DNA from: Nematostella vectensis
Taxonomy: Eukaryota > Cnidaria > Anthozoa > Actiniaria > Edwardsiidae
DNA length: 64,000 nucleotides
Direction: 5' to 3'
Assembly (NCBI RefSeq): GCF_932526225.1
Contig: NC_064035.1
Coordinates: forward strand, 12,716,566-12,780,565
In this document: positions 1-10,705 of the stretch, piece by piece
Position numbering within the stretch: position 1 is the stretch's first letter
Layout of the letters: every line of letters begins with the position of its first letter
The notes under the pieces: generated by a model
What the model was told of the DNA's origin: nothing
What the model saw: only the letters and a program-made list of their open reading frames with translations
Database searches by the model: none
Translations under genes and position numbers: made by a program

Positions 1-716
1 GTGGAAAGAGTTTTGTTATTAGATAATTTTGATTGGCTATAAGTTTACATGTGAGAACAAGCTGCAATAAGTTGTAACTAGGCCCTGGGTAATCAATCGA
101 TGAATCTGATTATCAATAGTAATCGGCAACTTCAGATAATAATCGATGGCAATGAATCGATTGATATCAGAAATCAATGGAAGGAAAATCTGTGACCTTT
201 AATTGATTGTAATCGATTGGTTGCAAATTGATCAGTTTGTATCGATTGGTTTATAACTGTTCGTGCTGTCAATACTTACATGTATACTCTCATGTATATA
301 TATTTAATTCCTTTTACCAATCATTTGGATTATTTGCGTGCTTGTTTTGCTTTTTTTAGATTTTGAACTCGTTTACACAAGTGCCTCTCTTTTTATGGGT
401 CATAAACGTTTCCCCTTGCTGAACTTCAAAGGGACAACATTGATATCCCTTAACAACACATTGCACTTTCAGAATAGCTTCAGTTGTTTCCTATCCTTGT
501 GGCCTTTCTTAAATAAACATCAACTTGTTCTATAATTGTAATGTTTATTTTGGCTAGACAAGACTCATTTTCTAGCAACTTGCTGTATATTATCCATGTC
601 AAGCTTTTTTAGCATATAACACAAACCTCTGCCTTATTAGCAATAAGGTCTATTGATCTATTGAGGCCACTGGTTCTACTGCAAATAATTATGTGATTTA
701 TAATTATTCTCTACAG
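1..716. other. Intron or upstream DNA before the first visible kinase exon
   Basis: No coding exon is supported here. Positions 85-255 hold a low-complexity stretch with many copies of ATCGAT and AATCGA, consistent with a decayed simple repeat. The region ends in a good 3' splice site (CTACAG at 711-716) leading into the first recognisable kinase exon. That exon begins inside a codon, so this stretch is most likely an intron of the kinase gene. Confidence 0.5.
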
Positions 717-3700
717 TTAATGCTAGTCTAAAGGCTTCAAACATCACACAGGAAGAGCTCTCGGACTGGAAGCAGCTAGGAGAGGGGGGCTTTTCCAATG
801 TTTTCAAGGCAAAGCTAAAAGGCAATGCAGTTGCTATCAAAGTTCTCAAGAACTTTGCAGAATCAAAAGCTCTGTTTATAGAAGGCAACTTACTGAGGTA
901 GGTTATTTGATATAGGTACAGTAAAAATAAAATAAAAACATTCACGCCTAAACAATGCTACAGCGTCTTTATTATTGCCTAATTAAAAATACATCAGTTT
1001 ATTTGCAAAAACTTTAAAATGACCACTCATGAGGTTTAATACCTTATTATCAATATTTTATCATATTATTGCATCTCATTCACTTGCTTGAATGAGCTGA
1101 TGTAAATCTATCTTTGAGTGTCTAGTTTTTCGTGGGATTATAAAATAGCGCTGTGATCTCTAAAATCCATTACATGACTTACACCTTATTACAGAGATTT
1201 ACAGTATCTATCTTTGTTTAAATTGACTTAAGTATTTATTACCTGGGTGTCTATAGAGCAGGATTCTACTAAATTGTCATTTGCATTGGTCTCTAACAAA
1301 GGTGAAAATTTGGAATAGTCATCTACCAGGGTTTTTTTGTGTACTAAGTTAAAAAAATATTTTGGAAGCAAGGGAAGAAATAAAACATGATTGAATTTAT
1401 AATTCTAGAATTACTGTAAGGATTCAATTTAATTTTTCGGGTCTTTGAAGAGGGGGCGCTCATCGGGTAGGGGGAGGGGTTATACGCAACTGTTAAAACA
1501 GTAAGTTCTCTTTCCAGCCACACATAAATGAACAGCTTAAAAAAGCATGCGCCAAAGCGTCAGCTTTGTACAAGGTACACAAATTCATTCTGCACGGCAT
1601 TATAATTAGATTATATAATGGCTATATATAAATATATTACCAGACCTAGAGTACCTTTATTATTAGGAATTTCAGATGAGCTTAATAACAAGCTAGAGGA
1701 AACCAACTATTACATACTTTAATCTAGCAAATATAGAGTCTCTATATTCAAGAAGGCAATTCCAAGCCATTGTAATCTTGTACAAATGTAATAACAGGCA
1801 AGGCCCAAGCTATCTTAGTAACCTATTCAATATTTTAACTGTAAATTATAATCTGTGAGGAAGTGGCTCTCGCCTTAAGCTGCCGCCTTTTAATTTAGAA
1901 TATTGCCACAAATCTTTCCCTTATATAGCCGCAATAATCTGGAACGAAACACCATTTAAAGTGAGGGAGACTAAAGACCCCCCTTTTAAACACTTGCTTT
2001 GGGCCCAAATGGGCCAATAGGTTTTTTAATTATGATCATATCTTAGTTAGAGTATTTTTTTAGAATATACATAGCTTTAAGATATTTTTAAATATTAGCC
2101 ATTTTATTTATATATATACATTACTCCTGCAAATAGTCTTCATTTTTTTTCCATTTTTTATTTCAAGTACACGTTATAACGAACCTCTGTCTCTTAGGTG
2201 TTTTTACGTGGTTAAATAAACTATTATTATTTTTGTTGTTGTTGTTGTTAATTATTATTATATTGCATTTAGGTAGAAAAAATTCGCAATAAAATGAAAC
2301 AACAGTAAAAATTTTTGTCAGACTTTATACGGTATATTCATGGAGGGGATTTCATTTTTTTTAATCAATGACTATATTGTTGTAATGTGAGAATGCCAAT
2401 GCGAGCTATATAAAATGAAGATTTATACCATTCAAGTGGTGTTTTTCTTCTTATAATTTAAGCAGGATGGGAGGGGCACTTATTCCATAATGGAAAAATG
2501 TGTTTACCTGGATAATGTAATATAATTTGCAACTAGAATTTATGAGGTGTTGACTAGTCCAACCTAGCTAAGCCTAGCCTAACCTAACCTAGCTTTGCTG
2601 TAGTACAATTATAACTTTGTTTTGCAGGGATTTTAGGCATGACAACATTGTTGCATTTCGGGGTATGGGATGGCTGCAGTGCGATATTAAACCCTTGCAC
2701 CTCACTGCTCACAGCCCATACATTGTCATGGAGTACATCCCTAATAACTTGTATCGTCATGTTGAGAGCCAAAGGACTCCTGAATCTCAAGGCCTTCCCC
2801 TTGGACAAGTATGGTCATTCAGTGGACAAATAGCGAGTGGGCTGATGTACCTACATGGTCTGAGCCCACCTATCAGCCATCGAGACCTCAAGCCTGACAA
2901 CATTCTAGTACGTAACAGCAATCCTACACCACATTACTGTAGACTTGCTAAACCTGACAAACCCCTGAGTGTTTTGATAGAATCAATACAGACCATGTAC
3001 CAGCTACATTGGTTTTAGAAAAACCTGCTATAACTGGCTTCCATTCAGGTTTATATGCATTTTTTTATTTGGATTGTGGATGCTAAAGGTGAACTGGGAT
3101 AGAGTGTGCATTACCCCAGGTACCAGTCTCAAGCTTCCTTTGTTTACTATATGCCCTTTACTGACTGCGAGGAGCGCATAGTAAGCGAAAGAAGCTTGGT
3201 GCATTGGTACCCAGGTTAGGTGTGCATGGGTGTAAACGCATTCATTGGTAACATTTATGTTACCAAAATTGAACATTAGACTATTTTTAATTAACAAGCG
3301 AGCAATCTGACGAACTGACAACAGGGGGTTAAAAAATAAAATAAATTGAGAAGCTAGTCGCCCTCCTAGGAGCTGAATTGCTAAACTATACCAGATACAC
3401 CTTGGAAAAGATAAATATATATGCCATTCAGCTGATGTCTGACCACAGAACAAAGCTTAGATCAAAATTGTTAAATTTTGTAGTGGAAATCTGGAGAACC
3501 TGGAGAAAAACCAACTAACTCAACTAACGCATCAGAAAAGAAAATCGAAACCTGAACCCAGTGGTGAGGCATAGGCACTACAGAGTGATGCTTTGTCAAC
3601 TTCATCAGCCAGATTTCTATTACGTCGGGTAGCCTCAGTGAAACAGTCACCTCTTGCCCTGTCCTGTGTATAGCACTTAGGTAAATTTAAGGCACTTTTT

Positions 3701-6700
3701 CCCTGAAATAATATTTCTTATCTTTGTAGCTAGATAAAAGGAGCATGCGAATCAAGTTGGCTGATTTTGGGTTGTCTCACCAAGTGGCTGTAACAACAAG
3801 TGGGGAGATGTCACTATTTCAAGCACGCTGGGCGGCGCCTGAAGTCTGGACTCATGATGTTGGGAGTGAATACCAAGAAGGCAAGTTTGCAATTTATAAT
3901 TATATCACTAATGAGATAGACTAATCATCGAGTTTTGCGTTGAGTTGAGTTTGAGTTATTAAGTTTAAGTTGAGTTTGAGTTACCTTAGAAAGCTGCCAA
4001 AATAATAATCTCACTATATTTTAACGTGATAGCTCATAAGCCATTCCCTCCAGGATTGAAGCTTACTGCAAATCCTGCTTTCTTGAATTCGTTGTCCATT
4101 TACGAAACAAAGAAAAAAGCTGTAGAACTAGACTAGGCGACTTGAAGATTCTTAAATGACGACTCAAAATTCCGTAGTACGAACGGTTGTGGTGGATCAA
4201 GAATGTGTGAGAAAATACAAGCGCGCCGTCATCCGGATATTTTCAATAAATTTGGCGGGAAATGTATTTCACAAACTCTCTCATAATCATTCAATAATCA
4301 CTGTTATAATCATTCCAATTAGAAGTACTTTTTGTTTATTGGTTTATTTGTTGAACTGTTTATTTGTTATGTTGAACTGTTAAAATATCTACATTATGAT
4401 ATTGTAACGTTAGACCATTGGGATTGCTGTGGAGTCAACTTCGCCTCGATCACGTGGCCAAACTTTACCGGCTCTGTAATGAAAAAAAATCTAAAATACC
4501 ATAATAGCGCAGTCATATAAATATGATATGATCTTTTAGCTTTTAAATCATGTATAACATGTCCACATACAAAACTAACGTAAGGGCGTGATTGTTTTCT
4601 GCAATCTTTTGGTCGTAAAATGACACCTTTTATGGTCCCAGCAATTACTCATGTTTATGCAGAAACCAACCGTTGACATTGTCTGCCCTACTCGCTCTTT
4701 CTTGGCATTTTGCGGTTACTCAAACTCAAGTCAGCTCATAACTCGATAAATAGCCGATCCCATCACTAATATAATAAAGGTGAATGCTCGATAGAGGTCA
4801 CATTTACAGTAAACGAGAGGGGGTGAATTCGGGGCTTTGATAAATGACCGTTAAATAAAGGGTAACCCTAAACAGAGTGCCACTTAATAGAGGTTCCATT
4901 GTATTAAACCCTTGAAATCTTCAAGTAAGAACCTACCAGCTTTGGACTTAACACCACAGATATCACACTAATGCTCTTACCATTTTATTGACAGAATATT
5001 ATCAAGATGACAATGCACGATTGCCAGAAGATGAAAACTTTGGATTTGATGAGGATACATTTTTCTTACGCGCAGACATCTATTCGTATGGTCAAGTACT
5101 TGCTTACATGATCTCTGGTACTTGTCCATGGGCTGGCCGAAATTCAGTCAGTGTTGTAGGGATCAGGGAAAATCTTTTTCAACAAGAAGACAAAGTTAAG
5201 GTTCCACCGGATCTGAAGGGAGACCTCAGAAAAATCATAGCTTCTTGTCGCGAGAGTGATCCAGCCAAAAGACAAACTTCCAAGGAGCTTGTTACACGGT
5301 ATTTCTCAAGTGAGTTCTTAAGCAATTCAATAGCGAATTGGTTTTTAAGCATGAAAAAGAACTATATGGACAGCACTGTTTTTTCCTCTTTGTTGAGTAT
5401 TTGGATGTTAGTGTTGTTACTGTTATTACCTAGCCGATGTTAACCCGTACCAAGCAGAGGTTGAAAGTGCTGAGTTTTTCTCGTGTGGCTTTCTGAAGGA
5501 CACACGGATTTTTGTAGCTGACAGTCTTGTATCAGATGTAAGTATCCAGCTCCCTTACTCTTCCCTTCTCTTTTTCTGAATTCATTTTCATCCCTCTTAA
5601 CACCAAAAGGTGTTGTAATACCTATTTCATATGTGATTTGACAGGAAAAAACCAGTGGCAAATCGAGGAGGCCCTGATCATTTTCAAATAGATGTATGAG
5701 AGTTCTAGTCCACAAATTTTACCTCCCGCTATATTTTATATAAATATATTGGTGACCCTCTATGCTCGCCTCCCCCAACCCCTCCCCTGACTATATCGAG
5801 TCTACATAATTTATGGTTCTTTATTGGCAGTCCAGTGAAGGCTTTATAAAGACCAAGGAACAGCCTGTGGGGTACCCCCCTGAGTGTCTATTGTGTGAGG
5901 TCAAGGTTGGTCTGAAAGAGTTCAACGACTGTCCTTCAGAGTGGATCTACGAGCAGAAATACCGCGAACACTATGCACACTTCAGACAGGTAAGTGTGTT
6001 GCTGGCAAAAAAGGAATTTGAAATGAGACATGCCATGTTCATTGGGATTAGCTTCTGCCTACCAAACACGTGATCCAAGTGCGACACCCGATCACAAAAC
6101 ATTGTCTCTTTGGCCCATGAGAAGACGTTCCGCTAAACAGAACACAATAGAGACACGTGTCCAATCCTGTTGTGTGACCTGTTCTGGCCGTCTTTATACC
6201 GCGCGAAGAAAACCTTTCTAGCTTCCCTCCCTTAGTACAATCCTAATCCTTTTTATATAAAAAAAAAGAATCCCCGACATTTATTAGCCAATTCTGGACA
6301 ACAGCACTCCGTTATGCCCCAATAGACTCAACGATGTCTTAGGCCACTCTCGCAATATGCTAAAAGCTGTATTTTTGATAAAAAACAACAACAACAACAA
6401 AAACAACAAGAAACTGTCATATCATGCTTGCTCCAGCATGACGATGTTAGATGTGAGTTGGGACTGCAAAGCACTGTTGGAAAGCTTGGATACCGCTGAC
6501 TACCTAGGTAAAGCGGTGTGCATTGACGGGCTTTTTTTTGTCTTTTTTTTTTGTAAATTCTGCTAAAAAAATAGCCAGGGGTCAATAATTTAAATACTAT
6601 CCGAATAGAGACTGAGCTACCCAGGGTTCCTAATAATTTCTCTACATGTGTATATACTTCTTATTTTATTAATTAATTATTTAAAGACTTTAGGGAAGCG

Positions 6701-9457
6701 CCTTGCATGGTTTGTCCGTTCGCTTATTCCATTTTGGACATTATTATTCAATTCCATTTTTTTCGTATTATTTGTCCAATAAATATGTTAGCTTTACTTT
6801 ATTTTATTGAATGAAATACATAAAAATCAGGGTCGTAATATTTTTTTTTTGGGGGGGGGGGGGCACAATACAGTACACAATACAATACATTAAGAAAATA
6901 TTGGGGAGGCACAGCCACGCCCCACAGAAGGGAGGGGGGGCACGTGCCCCAGTGCTCTACCCCCTGTTACGACCCTGAAAGAATCTTTCAGATATTCGAA
7001 TACAATGTGCAACCACACTAGGCGGTCTAAAAGCACTATTCTCGATAGTGTGAACTAGAAATAGGATCTTTTGTCTAACCAATTTCAACCATGGAGAGAA
7101 AACCAATGTTTGTTTGATTGGGCGGTCTCTTCACATTAAAGAAAAAAGAATTACAAGCAAAACGTTCCGCGAAACCATTTAATTCAGTCCTATTGATATC
7201 TCGAATAAGTTTTTCGGCTGTGAAATGATGAAGAAAACCGTATTTTGAGAAAACGTCAGGTTTTCCTTCCCACATGTTTGATAGTGATCGTATTCTTTAC
7301 TTACTGTAAAAAGTAATAACGACTACGAATGTCTCTAGACTCGACAGTTCCGTGTTTTTGCGGCGAAATCAAATTAAATGTTCATTTGGGAAAGGTTGTT
7401 TCAAAACAAAACCTTCATCCGAAGTAGATAAGGACATGAAAAGTGCAATTCGGTACGAGTAACCAAAGGCGTGATCGTCCTTTAGTTGACGATTCCAAAT
7501 TGACACTTTTCAGCTGGCACCAATATTATTAAGGAGCTTGATTTTAGGACGAAGCATGTTTCAACTGATCAGCAAACAACTGAGAATCGATGTCCCATTG
7601 ATCGTGCCAAGTGATGTATACAGATGCACTTCAATTAAGCGACTAACCTTGGGATCGTGCCAAGTGATGTATACTGTGGCACCTCTATTAATCGACCATC
7701 CCTGCGACCGAGACACGTGGTCACAGTGGAGGTTGGCTGTTTAATTGAGGTATCGGTAAATATAATAAATAAGCAAGTTTTTTTTAGACTGTATAGCGGC
7801 CGCAGAGGTATCATTGGTGGCTCGACACGTCATTACCCAGGCACATTTATCAAATTATTTATCATTTGACAGGCCGCAATAGACAAGAAGATCGAAGATA
7901 ACCCTGCCATCGCGCTCAAGAGCCTGGCTACGCCCCGGGAGGAGGAGGAGGAGCGGCAGGAGGTGTTGCTGCGATACGCACAGTCTACCTACTGCCACCA
8001 TCGGGCTATGCGGGAGGTGTGGATGAAGGTGTTGGACGAGCAGAAAAGACGGGACCTTGTTCCATGCAAGAGTGTCGTCCATCCTTTGTTTAGCACTTCT
8101 TTTGGTCTCCACGTGGCCGTCCTCACGGCAGACTCACCCAGGAAGTTCATCTTCGCACGCAGAGCTAACCGAGGTTAGTACTTGTACGGCACATATCAAA
8201 CTCAAAGCTGACCGCGCTCATAACTTGTACGGCACATACCAAACTCAGAGATAACCGCGCTCATAACTTGTACGGCACATACCAAACTCAGAGATAACCG
8301 CGCTCATAACTTGTACGGCACATACCAAACTCAGAGATAACCGCGCTCATAACTTGTACGGCACATACCAAACTCAGAGATAACCGCGCTCATAACTTGT
8401 ACGGCACATACCAAATTTAGAGATAACCGCGCTCATAACTTGTTCGGCACATACCAAACTCAGAGATAACCGCGCTCATAGTTTGTACGGCACATACCAA
8501 ACTCAGAGATAACCGCGCTCATAACTTGTACGGCACATACCAAACTCAGAGATAACCGCGCTCATAACTTGTACGACACATACCAAACTCAGAGATAACC
8601 GCGCTCATAACTTGTACGACACATACCAAACTCAGAGATAACCGCGCTCATAACTTGTACGACACATACCAAACTCAGAGATAACCGCGCTCATAACTTG
8701 TACGGCACATACCAAACTCAGAGATAACCGCGCTCATAACTTGTACGACACATACCAAACTCAGAGATAACCGCGCTCATAACTTGTACGGCACATACCA
8801 AACTCAGAGATAACCGCGCTCATAACTTGTACGGCACATACCAAACTCAGAGATAACCTCGCTCATAACTTGTATGCCACTAACTCAAACTGGCCAGTAC
8901 CAGTACCAGTAAGAGTATACCATTTAGCTGTGATGCGCTGCGCATAAAATGCACCTATATTTTCAGAGGGACTAGCTACTCCAGGCCAATACACGTGCGG
9001 AGCCGTAGAAAGTGCTTCCGTGAAGGACTACAAGATCATTGACGGACAAGAGTATGTTGATCTGGTAGAGACAGCAGTCCGAGGACTAGAGGAGGAACTC
9101 CGTGTTGAACTCATCGGCGATGATCGACAGGCTCTCTGTCTATCTACCGTCTACCTCAAGTTCGACACTCACGAGTGGGGCATGTGTGGCTTCGTGGACC
9201 TTTCAGACGAGCGAGTGTCACCCGAGCGTCGACTGACATTCGACCAGCTTGCCTCTCGGTTCAGCTCAGGACCAAAAGATAAATTTGAACACGAGGAAGT
9301 AAAAGCTGTGGATTTCGAGTTGGCAACTATGGTGGAATTCGTACGTGAGAACTTTCAGGACTTTGCCAGCTCTGCTAAGTTAGTGGTTGTTAAAGTTTTG
9401 CAGTCTTTTTTCGGGTTGGCAGCTGTTGAACAAGCTTTCAAATCTTATGATAGCTAG
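717..9457 (+). CDS. TKL-like protein kinase with C-terminal Nudix-like domain (5' partial)
   Basis: Exons: 717-897, 2628-2907, 3730-3880, 4995-5309, 5434-5537, 5831-5989, 7873-8173, 8967-9457 (TAG stop). All phases agree and give 659 residues. The first exon starts with two bases of a split codon, so the N-terminus is missing. Seen in the sequence: glycine loop GEGGFSNVF and VAIK lysine (exon 1), catalytic loop SHRDLKPDNILL (exons 2/3), ADFG and RWAAPEVW (exon 3). The motifs expected of an active kinase are therefore present. The C-terminal ~200 residues do not belong to the kinase fold. They hold a strand-rich segment, a G-rich turn and TAVRGLEEELRVEL, which resembles the Nudix-box helix with one glutamate replaced by glycine. 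The middle region (exons 5-7) is not recognised. The intron after exon 3 uses a GC donor. Substrate and pathway cannot be told; LRR/ROCO-type TKL kinases are the nearest general resemblance. Confidence 0.88.
1620..2265 (+). mobile_element. 3' end of a decayed LINE (non-LTR retrotransposon)
   Basis: In the first kinase intron a broken reading frame (about 1760-2020) encodes FQAIVILYKCNN, GPSYLSNLFN and, after a stop, HKSFPYIAAIIWNETP and PFKHLL. This pattern (a short helix with PSYLS, then YxxAxxWN..P and FK..L) is typical of the last part of LINE reverse-transcriptase ORFs. The frame ends at TAG 2018-2020 and is followed by about 240 bp of AT-rich tail ending in TTATTATT and TTGTTGTTG repeats, as at LINE 3' ends. 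It is 5'-truncated, carries an internal stop and is inactive. The clade (CR1/L2-type or similar) is a guess. Confidence 0.65.
3881..3882 (+). other. Non-canonical GC splice donor
   Basis: The end of kinase exon 3 reads AAG|GCAAGT. This is the classic context of GC-AG introns. Using it leaves one base, which completes GAA with exon 4. The only nearby GT (in GGCAAGTTT) would shift the frame. Confidence 0.75.
6200..7870. other. Kinase intron 6 content: simple repeats and a poly-G dispersed repeat
   Basis: The 1.9-kb intron 5990-7872 has no supported exon. It holds an AAC-rich run (6387-6412), a T-run followed by a G-run near 6841-6863, and GGGGAGGCACAGCCACGCC at about 6902. That last motif recurs near 27217. 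Two imperfect copies of a ~65-bp unit containing TCGTGCCAAGTGATGTATAC lie at about 7603-7680. Confidence 0.6.
8159..8875. repeat. 43-bp minisatellite seeded at the kinase exon 7 donor
   Basis: About 16 head-to-tail copies of a 43-bp unit containing TTGTACGGCACATACCAAAC and AGATAACCGCGCTCAT fill most of the intron 8174-8966. The first, most diverged copy overlaps the end of exon 7 and its GT donor: CAGAGCTAACCGAGGTTAG in the gene corresponds to CAGAGATAACCGCGCTCAT in the array, with about 23 of 29 positions shared. Copies are nearly identical, which points to recent expansion. Confidence 0.93.
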
Positions 9458-10433
9458 AGAACAAGTAGGAGATCTTTTTAAAGGAGCGTGTAACAGATAT
9501 ATTTAAACGGGCATGTAGTAAAGAATGTCGATCAACCACTCCTTTGTTATTGTTCATAATTGAAAATGCAACTTTTAATTTGCAAGGAAACTTCGAAATA
9601 TTCATCCACGATTCAAGTATGATACTTTACTATATGGATACGATAGTACGCGCGCTGTGATTGGCTAATTGGTAGTCGTGACATTCCCGTATTGCCCGTC
9701 TCTGAGGGCATTACCGAATTCCGTATTGACCTACGAAAGTTTTTTCACAATCTTCTGTTTTTTGAAATTTTTTCCACCTTCAAACTGCAAAACGAGCGAC
9801 AGCGAACATTCGAGTAGCGAATTCTAACACCCAGAAGAAACAGGAAATGTTTAACCAGCGGGCCGTCTTTTTCCGTATTCGGAGCGGGACATTTTGTGAG
9901 CTTTTTTTTGTGTTGCTTTGCTCGGTTGCACGAATTTCGCTCAAACAAAATCGACCTAAAAACCAAAGCCACCAAAAAGAAAACAAGAAACAAACAGGTC
10001 TTAAAATTGATAATGGGAGAAGACGAGCACTTGAGTCGGAGTTTTATTATCCTGAAGAGATTTAAGAGAAAAATGTTTACAAAAAGAAAAACAATAAGAT
10101 CACGAGCCGCCACCGATAGCCAAGAAATGCAAAGCTTAAGTTATTTATATCAAATAAACAAACAAATGAATAAATAACAAGGGGTGTAAAGACCCAGAAA
10201 AGTCTCTTTAAGATAAGTACTGCCTGTTATTTGTGAATGCAATATTTCCATCAAATCGTAAAGCAGCACAAAGCGGTTGGACTTTTCATTATACTTCAGA
10301 AGTTTATTCTCTACATACCGTGGAGTTTTCTATCTTAGCAGTCCATTCATGCCATGAAGACTGACAACCCAGCTTTCTTTGTTATTGTTTGGATCAACTT
10401 CACCTATGATAAAACCTGTAGCTTCCAAAAGTC
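9458..10433. other. Intergenic region downstream of the kinase gene
   Basis: I see no supported gene. Overlapping short ORFs at 9745-10177 on both strands lack family motifs. A cluster of AATAAA-like hexamers near 10152-10176 could serve as a distant polyadenylation region for the kinase transcript, but nothing confirms it. Confidence 0.5.
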
Positions 10434-10553
10434 GGTAGAGCTTCGTTTCCATCACCAAGGGTGCCCTTGGTCGTGAGAGAACTGGGAACTAATCTACGCT
10501 CGGTTACGAACCTAACACACGAACGGCGGCGAGTTCCGAACCTTTTCCCGAAC

Positions 10554-10558
10554 AATTC
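10554..10558 (+). repeat. Target-site duplication AATTC, left copy
   Basis: AATTC directly precedes the 5' LTR and is repeated at 14941-14945 directly after the 3' LTR. A 5-bp duplication is normal for Ty3/gypsy integration. Confidence 0.9.
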
Positions 10559-10687
10559 TGTGACAAGTTGCGTGACAGAGCACGTGCTCAGAACGTGACC
10601 CAGGACCCATATAGATTGTGCAAGACTCATGGCTCGTTTCACCGTTGAATAAACGTCTACAAAACTTCTTATTATCCTCTTCTTACA
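10559..10687 (+). repeat. 5' LTR, Ty3/gypsy element (129 bp)
   Basis: Begins TGTGAC and ends TTACA (TG...CA termini). It is identical base for base to 14812-14940 and contains AATAAA at about 10648. It is unusually short for an LTR. A primer-binding-site candidate beginning TGG follows at once at 10688. Confidence 0.95.
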
Positions 10688-10705
10688 TGGTGGCCGCGGT
10701 TAACT

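Noticed and set aside
1760-2020. Extra kinase exon
   Set aside because: The peptide has LINE reverse-transcriptase end motifs, an internal stop and a LINE-type tail; kinase exons 1 and 2 already join in phase.
8159-8875. CRISPR-like or origin-like iterons
   Set aside because: Head-to-tail 43-bp units without spacers between two in-phase exons of an animal gene.
9745-10177. Overlapping short ORFs on both strands
   Set aside because: No motif, no splice context, basic low-complexity composition.
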